A DNA stretch of 41,593 nucleotides from an uncultured Flavobacteriaceae bacterium (GCA_938010765.1 CALLVX010000083.1:1-41593), one strand, 5' to 3'. Positions 10,294-18,253 are shown, numbered from the stretch's first letter. The notes: generated from the sequence alone by a model not told the origin. Translations and numbers: made by a program.

Positions 10294-10337
10294 ACAATAG
10301 CCTGGGACTTTAAATAGTGCCGGGCTACTGTTTTTTT
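10294..10337 (+). terminator. Probable terminator between convergent tonB and hydrolase genes
   Basis: ACAATAGCCTGG at 10294-10305 can pair, with three mismatches, with CCGGGCTACTGT at 10320-10331, followed by seven or eight Ts. It follows the second tonB on the plus strand. Its 3' arm lies within the last codons of the convergent minus-strand hydrolase gene. Confidence 0.7.
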
Positions 10338-11227
10338 AAGCTAGTATACAGCATTTCTCGAAAACGTTCCGGACTAATGAAGCCAGTGCCAAATGTGGCA
10401 TCATAGTCCGTTGTCAAATCAGCATCGGTTTTAACCTCCTCCAATGACTTGCCAGCAGCAATCGCAGCTAGTACTTTATCCCTTATGGTTTCCAACATCT
10501 GCACATATATCTCTAGAGCTGCTTTATCAGATGGTCTGCCGTGCCCTGGAATAATTTTAGTGGCTTCGTTGATAACCACTAATGCTTTTCTATGTGCTTC
10601 AATATAACCATCGATGCTGCCACCGCTCTTTAGGTCAATATACGGGTAGCGTTCAGAAAAATAAGTATCGCCCATGTGCAGTACATTGTTTTGGGTAAAA
10701 TAAACCATAGCGTCCCCATCGGTATGGGCCTTATGCACATGAAAGGCCATAATGGTCTCGTCCCCATCATGAAAGGTGATATCTTTCGAAAAAGTTACTT
10801 CAGGCAGCATTTTGGCATAGTCTTCCGAAGAAATTTCATTTGCCTCCAATTTTGCCTTTTGTCTGGTTTGAATACGATTGCGTACATTGTCTTGGGCAAC
10901 TAGCAATGTACTTTCAGCGTTGAAGCGCGCATTTCCTCCAGAATGATCTCCATGCATATGAGTATTGAACAAAAATGCAATAGGCTTATTGGTTAAAGTG
11001 CCGATGGCAGTTTTTATTTTCTCACCAAGGCGGTCAAATTGATCATCGATCATAAAGACCTGTTTTTCTCCCACGTAAATACCAATATTTCCACCCTGCC
11101 CTGTAAGCATGTAAACTTGTTGAGATAAAGTGTCGATTGTGATGGTAACTTCTTTTTCCTGTGCGCTTAATGAAGCAAGGCAAGTAATAGCTAGAGTCAA
11201 GAGATAAATGGATCGTAGTTTTTTCAT
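10325..11227 (-). CDS. Secreted metallo-beta-lactamase-fold hydrolase
   Basis: This 300-residue protein has a signal peptide (about 1-22, ending SLSAQ) and a full MBL fold. Zinc ligands are visible: H90-M-H92-G-D94-H95, H168 in KAHTDGD, D187 in MGDTYF and H229 in IPGHG. The ligand set with an Asp-His pair after the second His resembles class B3-type enzymes and the large family of secreted MBL-fold proteins. True beta-lactamase activity cannot be inferred from it; other hydrolase substrates are equally possible. The protein is probably periplasmic. It is monocistronic and minus-strand, divergent from ctaB. Confidence 0.88.
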   Translation of the reverse strand: MKKLRSIYLLTLAITCLASLSAQEKEVTITIDTLSQQVYMLTGQGGNIGIYVGEKQVFMIDDQFDRLGEKIKTAIGTLTNKPIAFLFNTHMHGDHSGGNARFNAESTLLVAQDNVRNRIQTRQKAKLEANEISSEDYAKMLPEVTFSKDITFHDGDETIMAFHVHKAHTDGDAMVYFTQNNVLHMGDTYFSERYPYIDLKSGGSIDGYIEAHRKALVVINEATKIIPGHGRPSDKAALEIYVQMLETIRDKVLAAIAAGKSLEEVKTDADLTTDYDATFGTGFISPERFREMLYTSLKKQ

Positions 11228-11246
11228 TATCTGAGTTTTACTTGTC

Positions 11247-11254
11247 CAAATATA
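11247..11254 (-). promoter_or_regulatory. Possible -7 element for the MBL hydrolase
   Basis: On the minus strand TATATTTG matches TAnnTTTG about 20 bases before the hydrolase ATG. No clear TTG/TTTG upstream element is found at the usual spacing, so only the -7 half is supported. Confidence 0.4.
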
Positions 11255-11274
11255 GTATAAACCTTGTCATTTCG

Positions 11275-11305
11275 TTGCAGAAATAGTGTTCGCGGGCTAT
11301 CTTTG
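11275..11305 (+). promoter_or_regulatory. Probable promoter for the ctaB-cox3 transcript
   Basis: TTG at 11275-11277, a 20-base spacer and TATCTTTG at 11298-11305 fit the Bacteroidota consensus. The transcript would start near 11312 and leave a leader of about 85 bases before the ctaB ATG. Confidence 0.6.
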
Positions 11306-11395
11306 CAGCCGTCAAAACAATGAGTCTAAATAGTGCTGGTTTATTTAGTTGAAGCAGGTTGTGCAAACGCATTGAAAGACACTAAAAAGGAATAC

Positions 11396-12295
11396 ATGAA
11401 AACGGCAGTAGGTACTGCAAAAACGAATTCTATCGCTGCGGCTTTTTCCGATTTTAAGGAGATTACCAAGGCGAGGCTTGCCGTTAGTGTTGTTTTCTCC
11501 TCGATTGCGGGTTATTTTTTAGGAGCTGATGAACTTAGTTGGGTTTCGATTGCCCTATTGGCCTTTGGCGGGTATTGTATGGTCGGCGCATCGAATGCCT
11601 ATAACCAAGTTATCGAACGCGATCTGGATGCCTTGATGGATCGTACTAAAAACAGGCCCATTCCATCTGGGAGAATGTCTGTAAACCAGGCGATGACCAT
11701 AGCAATAAGCCTTACGCTATTAGGAGTAGTGGCCTTGTATTACTTGAATGCACAAACAGCAATGTTCGGGGCGATTTCCATTTTCTTGTACACCAGCGTA
11801 TATACCCCTTTGAAAACAAAAACGCCTTTGGCCGTTTTTGTTGGGGCATTTCCGGGGGCTATTCCATTTATGTTGGGCTGGGTAGCTGCTACCAACGATT
11901 TCGGTATTGAGCCCGGTACCTTGTTCATGATTCAGTTTTTTTGGCAGTTCCCACATTTTTGGGCGCTTGGTTGGATGCTCGATGAGGATTATAAAAAAGG
12001 AGGGTTTAAAATGCTTCCTACCGGTAAAAAAGACGGGGCGACTGCATTGCAGATTATCATGTACACAATATGGATGATTTTAATTTCTGTAGTTCCCGTT
12101 TTTGGGATTACGGGGAGTCTACAGCTGTCCGTTCCTGCCGCAATACTGGTTTTTTTGATGGGAATGGTGATGTTGATTTTTGCGTTACGCCTTTATGAAA
12201 AGCGCGATAATGCTTCGGCAAGAAAACTAATGCTCGCCAGTGTTAGTTATATTACTTTGATGCAATTGGTGTATGTGGCGGATAAATTGATATGA
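11396..12295 (+). CDS. ctaB: Protoheme IX farnesyltransferase (heme O synthase)
   Basis: This 299-residue polytopic membrane protein is CtaB/CyoE, which attaches a farnesyl group to protoheme to make heme O, the precursor of heme A for the oxidase encoded downstream. The prenyl-diphosphate binding motif is clear: N70 in NAYNQVIERD, then D78-x3-D82 and RTKNRPIP. About eight or nine membrane helices are seen and the second Asp motif region is near LDEDYKKGGFKMLP. The frame extends upstream to a GTG at 11333, but the ATG at 11396 follows AAAAAGGA and gives the usual family length, so it is preferred. The subunit III gene begins 1 base after its stop. Confidence 0.95.
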   Translation: MKTAVGTAKTNSIAAAFSDFKEITKARLAVSVVFSSIAGYFLGADELSWVSIALLAFGGYCMVGASNAYNQVIERDLDALMDRTKNRPIPSGRMSVNQAMTIAISLTLLGVVALYYLNAQTAMFGAISIFLYTSVYTPLKTKTPLAVFVGAFPGAIPFMLGWVAATNDFGIEPGTLFMIQFFWQFPHFWALGWMLDEDYKKGGFKMLPTGKKDGATALQIIMYTIWMILISVVPVFGITGSLQLSVPAAILVFLMGMVMLIFALRLYEKRDNASARKLMLASVSYITLMQLVYVADKLI

Positions 12296-12296
12296 T

Positions 12297-12878
12297 ATGG
12301 ATTTAACACAGGGAAGCGAAAAACTAAAAACGGACCGAGCAAAGAAAATGATGCTCTGGTTCGGTATTGTGAGCCTTTTAATGGGATTTGCAGGGTGGAC
12401 GAGCGCTTATATTGTTAGTAGTAGCCGGGAAGATTGGATTTCCGAATTACTACTGCCTAATTCTTTTTTAATAAGCACGGCGGTACTGCTAGTGAGCAGT
12501 GTTACTTATTTTATTGCAAGAAAGGCAATTGAGCAGAATAAAATTGCCCTTTGTACAGCCATGCTTTTTACGACATTGGCCTTGGGGTTGGTGTTCATCT
12601 TTTTGCAGTTTCGCGGATTTGAGGAAATGCTTGGCAACGGATACTATTTTACAGGTCCCACCAGTAACATTAAAATGTCGTATGTTTTTCTGATTGCTAC
12701 GGTACATATAGTGCATGTGGTTGCGGGTATCATCTCACTGTCGGTGGTCTTATACAACCAACTGAAAGGGAAGTATTCTTCCGAAGAATATCTCGGACTT
12801 TCCCTAGGAGCTACCTTCTGGCATTTTTTAGACCTTTTATGGATTTATCTGATGCTATTCATGACCTTTGTGAAGTAA
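12297..12878 (+). CDS. Cytochrome c oxidase subunit III, short form (five helices)
   Basis: This 193-residue protein is a heme-copper oxidase subunit III of the five-helix type. Helices lie at about 18-40, 54-71, 81-101, 125-150 and 167-190. The conserved end WHFLDLLWIYLMLFM and the central glycine/glutamate region (FRGFEEM, then TVHIVHVVAG) identify it. Subunit III supports subunit I stability and proton uptake and has no redox centre. It follows ctaB after a single base, so it is surely co-transcribed. A second, longer subunit III lies 1.4 kb downstream; two subunit III genes in tandem are usual in Bacteroidota, but here another gene separates them. Confidence 0.92.
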   Translation: MDLTQGSEKLKTDRAKKMMLWFGIVSLLMGFAGWTSAYIVSSSREDWISELLLPNSFLISTAVLLVSSVTYFIARKAIEQNKIALCTAMLFTTLALGLVFIFLQFRGFEEMLGNGYYFTGPTSNIKMSYVFLIATVHIVHVVAGIISLSVVLYNQLKGKYSSEEYLGLSLGATFWHFLDLLWIYLMLFMTFVK

Positions 12879-12945
12879 TAATTCTTGCAAAATTGAGTTC
12901 TAGTATGGTGTTTTTTTTTGTAGAACAAAATAACTATCTTTTTTG

Positions 12946-14193
12946 ATGAAAGTCATACCCTGTTTAGTATTCTTATTGGTTTCTTTTTGTTGTTTTTCTC
13001 AAGTAGAATTTGAACTTGGCTATATAGTAGACAATGCAGGAAATAGGACAAAGTGTTATATAGAGAATAAAGATTGGAAAAACAATCCGGTTAAATTTAA
13101 TTATAAGATTTCTGAACAAGGAGAGGTTTTGCTTGGTACCCTTTCAAATGTTTCGGAGTTTGGAATATCTGATATTCTTCGTTTTCAAAGGAAAAAGGTC
13201 GAAATAGAACAATCTAGTGATCTAACGAGTGAACTATCCACCAAAAGAGCTCCCGAGTTTAAAAAACAACTTGTTTTTTTAAGAACTTTAGTAGAAGGAA
13301 AAGCAAGCCTCTATTTATTTGAAAACGGAACACTTCGTAACTTCCTTTACAAAAAAAACCAAGATTCAATAACGCCCTTAATTTATAAAAGATATAGGAT
13401 AGAAGGAAGTGTGGGTGCTAATTTACAGTTTCAGCAGCAGCTATATTCTAATTTATCTTGTAATGGGAATACGGGGCCAAAGGTTCAGAAATTAGCTTAT
13501 AAGGAGAGTGATTTGGTTCGATTTTTCGCCAGTTTCAATAGTTGTGCAGGTGTTGAGCAGAAACACTATCAGAAGCAAAGCAGTAAGGCTATGTTAAATT
13601 TATCTATAAGAATTGGCGCTCAACTTTCCAATTTCGAAGTAAATCGAAACATGCTATTTTTGTCTGGAGTGTCAAGACCTGTCGATTTGGATTTTGGAAA
13701 TAATTTTTCCCCGAGATTTGGTTTGGAATTAGAAGTGGTGCTTCCTTATAATAAGAATAAATGGGCCTTGTTTGCAGACCCATTTTATCAAAAGTATGCT
13801 TCGGAAGTTGATTTTGTACAAGTCATTAACATGAACAATATCAATTCCAACGCAATGATAAATTATACTGCGGTAGAGTTACCCTTAGGGATTCGGCATT
13901 ATTTTTTCTTAAATGATAATTCGCAAATATTTTTGAACGCTTCCCTAGCTTTGGTGTTTAACTCGAATTCGGAAATCCTGTTTGAAACTGAATCGGCATT
14001 GGGGTAAATAAATGATTTAAGACTGAACGGCACCGAAGAGTATGTGTCTTTTGGGATGGGTTATAAAATAAGGAATAGTATAGCAATGGAACTTCGTTTT
14101 AATACATCTAGAGACTTGCTTTCAGAAAACTCGGATTGGTTCTCAAGTTATACCAACCCAATCTCTTTTATAGTTGGTTATACTTTGTTTTAA
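12946..14193 (+). pseudogene. Outer-membrane beta-barrel protein gene interrupted by an in-frame stop
   Basis: From the ATG at 12946 the frame encodes a signal peptide (about 1-19, ending CFSQ), an N-terminal globular part with two Cys-containing segments, and from about residue 215 beta-strands typical of an outer-membrane barrel. TAA at 14005-14007 (codon 354) stops it. The same frame then stays open for 61 codons to a TAA at 14191-14193 and encodes the missing strands, including SFGMGYKIRNSIAMELRF and the aromatic end SFIVGYTLF. Restoring one codon gives a protein of about 415 residues. I recall a Bacteroidota family of unknown function with this N-terminal pattern. The truncated product lacks the C-terminal signal for membrane assembly, so it is probably non-functional unless the stop is read through or is a sequencing error. 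It sits between two oxidase subunit III genes and looks more AT-rich than they do. Confidence 0.8.
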
Positions 14194-14242
14194 GTGCTTT
14201 AAAGGAAGGTTAAAAACCTGCTTATTTTGAATCGGAAAAGAT

Positions 14243-14271
14243 TTTGTTTAATTGAAAAAAGTGTAAATTTG
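14243..14271 (+). promoter_or_regulatory. Probable promoter for the second cox3
   Basis: TTTG at 14243-14246, a 17-base spacer and TAAATTTG at 14264-14271 match the Bacteroidota consensus, ending 28 bases before the subunit III ATG. It gives the downstream oxidase genes their own promoter after the inserted beta-barrel gene. Confidence 0.65.
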
Positions 14272-14299
14272 CACAAACTTTAACCATTCTTTATAATAT

Positions 14300-15286
14300 A
14301 TGGATTCATCGGTAACAACAGCTTCGGAAGAGAACGTTTGGGGAGGCGGAAACAAGCCATTAAATGCTAGTTATGGCAAATTAATGATGTGGTTCTTCTT
14401 AGTGTCGGATGCTTTGACTTTCTCGGGTTTTTTGGCGGCATATGGTTTTTCAAGATTTAAGTTCATTGAAACTTGGCCGATCGCTGATGAAGTTTTTACA
14501 CACGTACCCTTTTTTCACGGAAATTTCCCGATGTACTATGTGGCGTTCATGACCTTTGTCTTGATTATGTCCTCTGTAACAATGGTATTGGCGGTAGATG
14601 CCGGTCATAACAATAAAAAGACCGCTGTTATTTGGTATATGTTCCTTACAATTATCGGAGGAGCTATTTTCGTTGGTTCACAAGCTTGGGAATGGGCAAC
14701 CTTTATTAAGGGAGATTATGGGGCTGTCGAAACCAAAGGAGGTCGTATTCTTCAGTTTGTAAGTGCAGAAACAGGTGAGCGCGTTGGTTTGGCCGATTTT
14801 GCAAAAGAAATTGCAAGCGAACGTACAGATCATGAGCGCAAAAATGGTGTTTGGTTTTTTAACGAAGGGTATGTTCCCTCATACACTGTGAATGAAGTGA
14901 TGGCTGGCTTAAAGGCCAATGATGATGTGTTGATTCGTACTGAGGCAATTATTCAGGAAGGTGAAGGAGTTGGTGAAAAAACAGTATTGGATAGGGCCGC
15001 ATCCTTGGAAAAAATGAAAGACGCCACCCTCGTTGTTGAAGGGGCGAATTTGGTGCGCAACGAATATGGGAGTAGACTGTTTGCAGATTTCTTTTTCTTC
15101 ATTACCGGTTTTCACGGTTTTCACGTATTCTCGGGAGTAATGATCAATATTATCATTTTCTTTAATGTAATTCTGGGTACCTATGAACGCCGGGGGCATT
15201 ATGAAATGGTCGAAAAAGTAGGATTGTATTGGCACTTTGTAGATTTGGTTTGGGTATTCGTATTTACCTTCTTCTATCTGGTTTAA
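14300..15286 (+). CDS. Cytochrome c oxidase subunit III, long form
   Basis: This 328-residue subunit III shows the conserved helix sequences GKLMMWFFLVSDALTFSGFL near the start, HVPFFHGNFP in the first loop, and the end HVFSGVMINIIIFF and LYWHFVDLVWVFVFTFFY. Between helices three and four it carries a hydrophilic insert of about 115 residues (about 130-250), rich in Glu, Lys and Ala, absent from the short form upstream. The insert should face the aqueous side near the remainder of the oxidase; its role is not known to me. The ATG at 14300 follows the promoter described. Subunit IV follows after 59 bases. Subunits I and II are not in the window. Confidence 0.92.
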   Translation: MDSSVTTASEENVWGGGNKPLNASYGKLMMWFFLVSDALTFSGFLAAYGFSRFKFIETWPIADEVFTHVPFFHGNFPMYYVAFMTFVLIMSSVTMVLAVDAGHNNKKTAVIWYMFLTIIGGAIFVGSQAWEWATFIKGDYGAVETKGGRILQFVSAETGERVGLADFAKEIASERTDHERKNGVWFFNEGYVPSYTVNEVMAGLKANDDVLIRTEAIIQEGEGVGEKTVLDRAASLEKMKDATLVVEGANLVRNEYGSRLFADFFFFITGFHGFHVFSGVMINIIIFFNVILGTYERRGHYEMVEKVGLYWHFVDLVWVFVFTFFYLV

Positions 15287-15345
15287 TTTTTTCGCCTACG
15301 TATAGTCGAAAATTGGGAATAAGTAAAAGATTAATATTTTAGTAA

Positions 15346-15729
15346 ATGGCACACGAACATAAATTAGAGATTTTTAGAGGACTTTTGAAATTTAAATCCA
15401 ATACCTCCAAAATTTGGGGAGTTTTGGTTTTCCTATCTATTATAACTGCGGTCGAGGTAGCTTTTGGTATCACCAAGCCTCAAATGCTAACAGGAAATTC
15501 ATTTCTTGGAATGAAATTGTTGAACTGGGTCTTCATCATTCTAACCTTGGTAAAAGCCTACTATATCGCATGGGATTTTATGCATCTCCGAGATGAGAAA
15601 GCGGCACTAAGAAGAGCCATCGTATGGACTCCAATTTTCTTGGTAGCCTATTTGGTGTTTATTCTCTTGTTTGAAGCCGATTATGTCTATATGGTATATA
15701 AAGAAGGTTTTGTAAAGTGGAACTTTTAG
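15346..15729 (+). CDS. Cytochrome c oxidase subunit IV family protein
   Basis: This 127-residue protein has three membrane segments (about 23-42, 57-77 and 92-114) and the motif AYYIAWDFMHLRDEKAALRR, which matches the prokaryotic subunit IV family (CoxD/CtaF-like). It is a small accessory subunit of the heme-copper oxidase. It lies directly after the long subunit III and ahead of a terminator, so it closes that transcript. Confidence 0.9.
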   Translation: MAHEHKLEIFRGLLKFKSNTSKIWGVLVFLSIITAVEVAFGITKPQMLTGNSFLGMKLLNWVFIILTLVKAYYIAWDFMHLRDEKAALRRAIVWTPIFLVAYLVFILLFEADYVYMVYKEGFVKWNF

Positions 15730-15761
15730 AGCCCTTTATGCTATAAAATTAACAACATCAT

Positions 15762-15787
15762 AAGACGGTTTCAAGACCGTCTTTTTT
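15762..15787 (+). terminator. Rho-independent terminator after oxidase subunit IV
   Basis: AAGACGGT (15762-15769) pairs perfectly with ACCGTCTT (15776-15783) around a six-base loop and is followed by Ts. Its T-run merges with a promoter-like TATTTTTG. Confidence 0.85.
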
Positions 15788-15794
15788 ATTTTTG
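15787..15794 (+). promoter_or_regulatory. Possible -7 element for the Sco gene group
   Basis: TATTTTTG matches TAnnTTTG and begins on the last T of the preceding terminator. No good TTTG is found 17-23 bases upstream, where the hairpin lies. It lies 85 bases before the next ATG. Confidence 0.4.
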
Positions 15795-15879
15795 CACAGA
15801 ATTTAATCGTACTCCGCCAACATGTTCGTTGTAGGAAGTCATCGGTTTTATTCGGTCACAAAAAAATAAGTAGGAGAAG

Positions 15880-16509
15880 ATGAAAAAAACGATTGTATTA
15901 GTTACACTTTTTGTACTACCTATCGTAGCGTACCTATTTTTCTTGTCAGGTACTTATAATTTTGGAAAACTTCCCATACTTACCGAGAATGTAACCGACG
16001 TTGCAGATTTCGATACTGCGGCATTCAAGGGCAAGATTACGATTCTAGGTTTTCTTGGTGCTGACATCTCAAAGCAAAAGGCGAGTGCTTTTAACTTGAA
16101 CGAAAAGATATACAAACGGTTTTACGAGTTCAATGATCTACAGTTTATCATGTTGTCCCCAAATGGGAATGAAGCCCAAGTCGCAGGTTTAAAGAAAGAA
16201 TTGGGCACTTTTACCGATGTAAAAAAATGGCTGTTCGTTTCGGCCAATGAAGGTCAGGTCAAAAATGTATTTTCTTCTTTGAAAACAGACTTGGAACTAG
16301 ATGAACAATTGGCGACACCCTATGTCTTCATCATTGATAAAGAACTGAACCTTCGCGGTCGAAAAACCGATGAAGATGGAGGCACCAAGTATGGGTTCAA
16401 TGCAAATTCGGTAGCAGAGTTGAACAATAAAATGGTCGATGATGTCAAGATAATCTTGGCAGAATATCGCTTGGCTTTGAAAAAGAACAACCTAAAACAA
16501 GAAGAATAG
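15880..16509 (+). CDS. Sco-like thioredoxin-fold membrane protein lacking the copper ligands
   Basis: This 209-residue protein has one N-terminal membrane anchor (about 4-23) and a periplasmic domain. The domain aligns by eye with the neighbouring Sco1: KGKITILGFLGADISKQK corresponds to the Sco stretch that carries CPSICP, and TPYVFIIDKELNLRGR corresponds to HSGLFALIDKNGYIRSR. The Cys pair and the copper-binding His are both absent, so it cannot bind copper in the Sco manner. It probably acts in oxidase assembly with Sco1, perhaps as a non-catalytic partner; that is inference from position. The ATG follows TAGGAGAAG, an unusually good ribosome binding site for this window. Confidence 0.75.
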   Translation: MKKTIVLVTLFVLPIVAYLFFLSGTYNFGKLPILTENVTDVADFDTAAFKGKITILGFLGADISKQKASAFNLNEKIYKRFYEFNDLQFIMLSPNGNEAQVAGLKKELGTFTDVKKWLFVSANEGQVKNVFSSLKTDLELDEQLATPYVFIIDKELNLRGRKTDEDGGTKYGFNANSVAELNNKMVDDVKIILAEYRLALKKNNLKQEE

Positions 16510-16591
16510 TACGCTTAAGTCCATACGGGCATAGTAGCTTTCTTTTCGAAATACTTTTTCTGGGCAAGGAACAAATAAAAGTTGTGGTATT

Positions 16592-17320
16592 ATGGGCAAA
16601 AAAAATTATACCTATGTTTGGGTTTCGCTGATTGTCCTCATATTTGGAATCATTGTCGTTCCTAAAATTGTAGATCGAATACGAACTGAAAAGGTGGTCG
16701 AGAATGATCGCATAAATCTTAAGACGAATGAGGATCCGTTGACATTTATACTACAGAACGGAAAAAAGAGGAGAGTGCCTTCCTTTACATTTTTAAATCA
16801 AGATAGTTTACTGATTTCGGATAAGGATTACCATGGAAAGGTATATGTGGTCGAATTCTTTTTTACAACTTGCCCTTCCATTTGCCCGATTATGAATAAG
16901 AATCTGGTAACTGTTCAAAAGGAGTTTGATCAGGAGGAAAATTTCGGGATCGCTTCTTTTTCGATTACTCCTGAATACGATACCCCTTCGGTTTTAAAGG
17001 CGTATGCCGAACGCTACGGCATAACGGATCTTGATTGGAATCTTATGACGGGCGATCGCGATGAAATATATGAGTTGGCCAACGCAGGGTTTTATATTTT
17101 TGCGGCCGCCAATGAGGAAGCTCCCGGTGGTTTTGAACACTCTGGCCTCTTTGCTTTGATCGATAAGAACGGATACATCAGGTCAAGGGTAGATAAATTC
17201 GGGAACCCCATTGTATATTACCGAGGGATGATTTCGGAAGATCAGGGAACGAATAAAGAAGGAGAAACCGAACAGATTTCTATATTAAGGGAGGATATCA
17301 AAAAATTATTGGCAGAGTAA
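16592..17320 (+). CDS. Sco1/SenC family copper chaperone for cytochrome oxidase
   Basis: This 242-residue protein is a membrane-anchored Sco. The anchor spans about 9-24 and the thioredoxin-like domain follows. The copper ligands are present: C94 and C98 in CPSICP, and H183 in FEHSGLFALID. It delivers copper to, or reduces, the CuA site of oxidase subunit II on the periplasmic side. It lies 82 bases after the ligand-less paralogue and its TAA shares a base with the next ATG, so it is translationally coupled to the DUF420 gene. Confidence 0.95.
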   Translation: MGKKNYTYVWVSLIVLIFGIIVVPKIVDRIRTEKVVENDRINLKTNEDPLTFILQNGKKRRVPSFTFLNQDSLLISDKDYHGKVYVVEFFFTTCPSICPIMNKNLVTVQKEFDQEENFGIASFSITPEYDTPSVLKAYAERYGITDLDWNLMTGDRDEIYELANAGFYIFAAANEEAPGGFEHSGLFALIDKNGYIRSRVDKFGNPIVYYRGMISEDQGTNKEGETEQISILREDIKKLLAE

Positions 17321-17847
17321 TGGAGGCAGTCGCGGAAAAAGAGAAAAAATTCAATAGGATAATTACGGTGGTTTCCATTGTGGTGCCTGTAGTAGTGGCA
17401 TGTTTGTTCGGAGTTAAAATACCGAATGTGGAGCGCCTTGGTTTTTTGCCTCCTATTTATGCTTCTATCAATGGACTTACTGCGGTTTTATTGTTAATGG
17501 CCGTATGGGCGATCAAGAATGGGAGACAGCGATTGCACCAAAATATAATGACGGGCTGCGTAGTCTTGTCCGCCCTGTTTTTGTTGATGTATATTGCCTA
17601 CCATATGACCGCCGAGTCTACTTCATATGGGGGGGAAGGTGTAGTTCGCTATCTCTACTTTTTTATCTTGATATCTCATATCATACTATCTATAATAATT
17701 ATACCCTTGGTGTTGAAAACATATGCGCGCGCCTATTTAAAGCAGTATGAGGCGCATCGAAAACTGGCCAAGATTACGTTTCCCATATGGTTGTATGTGG
17801 CAATTACCGGGGTAATCGTCTATTTGATGATTTCACCCTATTATTGA
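17320..17847 (+). CDS. DUF420 membrane protein, probable oxidase assembly factor
   Basis: This 175-residue protein has five membrane segments (about 14-30, 45-63, 76-95, 110-130 and 151-171) with conserved polar residues between them: LHQNIM, YHMT and a late AHRKLAKITFPIW. These fit DUF420, whose Bacillus member CtaM is known to be needed for maturation of a heme A-containing oxidase. Overlap with sco1 (TAATG) supports a joint role. I see no redox motif, so it is probably structural or a heme/copper handling factor. Confidence 0.88.
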   Translation: MEAVAEKEKKFNRIITVVSIVVPVVVACLFGVKIPNVERLGFLPPIYASINGLTAVLLLMAVWAIKNGRQRLHQNIMTGCVVLSALFLLMYIAYHMTAESTSYGGEGVVRYLYFFILISHIILSIIIIPLVLKTYARAYLKQYEAHRKLAKITFPIWLYVAITGVIVYLMISPYY

Positions 17848-17868
17848 TTTATGACCAAGTAGAATGAC

Positions 17869-17896
17869 TTGCACCATAGTGTTAAGTGTATCTTTG
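17869..17896 (+). promoter_or_regulatory. Probable promoter for the small CxxC protein gene
   Basis: TTG at 17869-17871, a 17-base spacer and TATCTTTG at 17889-17896 match the consensus, ending 25 bases before the ATG at 17922. Confidence 0.55.
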
Positions 17897-17921
17897 CGAG
17901 TGAGATTTTATATATTCTAAA

Positions 17922-18137
17922 ATGAAAAAGAAATTAAGCATTCTCGTGGTTTATCTATTTCTGTTCGCCCCCGAATGTGTTGAGGCTCAGTGTGCGATGT
18001 GCAGGGCGGTGCTAGAGAGTGAGGAAAATACCGCTGCTGCGGAAGCGGTAAATAATGGTATTGTGTATCTAATGGCCATTCCGTACGTTTTGGTAGCAGT
18101 ACTTTTTTTCGTTGTATATAAGAAAATGAAAAGCTGA
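17922..18137 (+). CDS. Small CxxC membrane protein next to oxidase assembly genes
   Basis: This 71-residue protein has a signal-like hydrophobic N-terminus (about 5-17, ending CVEA), then QCAMCRAVLES with a CxxC pair at C24 and C27, then one membrane helix (about 48-65) and a basic cytoplasmic tail. The mature protein would expose the Cys pair on the periplasmic side of the inner membrane. I have seen such tiny CAMC proteins beside oxidase genes in Bacteroidota but know no function. Its place after sco1 and DUF420 suggests copper or thiol handling in oxidase assembly (inference). It has its own promoter. Confidence 0.75.
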   Translation: MKKKLSILVVYLFLFAPECVEAQCAMCRAVLESEENTAAAEAVNNGIVYLMAIPYVLVAVLFFVVYKKMKS

Positions 18138-18186
18138 ACAGTTTTTTATTTAACACTATTTTAAGAGTTGGTGCTGTAACATTTGC

Positions 18187-18214
18187 TTGCACCCCCAGTC
18201 TTATTAAAGTGCAA
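18187..18214 (+). promoter_or_regulatory. Inverted repeat upstream of the export operon
   Basis: TTGCAC at 18187-18192 and GTGCAA at 18209-18214 form a perfect six-base inverted repeat with a 16-base centre, in the 116-base gap before the first permease. A near-match to a -7 element, TAACATTTG (one base too long), lies just upstream at 18177-18185. Together they may be the operon control region. Support is weak because short repeats of this kind occur by chance. Confidence 0.25.
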
Positions 18215-18253
18215 TAGACCCTCATTGCGCTCATCAATCAAAAAACCAATCAC

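Noticed and set aside
10325..11227. Naming the MBL-fold protein a beta-lactamase resistance enzyme
   Set aside because: The metal ligands show the fold, but not the substrate; most secreted members of this superfamily are not beta-lactamases.
11333..11395. Upstream GTG start for ctaB
   Set aside because: The ATG at 11396 has a better leader and gives the normal family length.
12913..12942. Promoter for the broken barrel gene (TTTG then TATCTTTT)
   Set aside because: The spacer is only 14 bases and the -7 match is imperfect.
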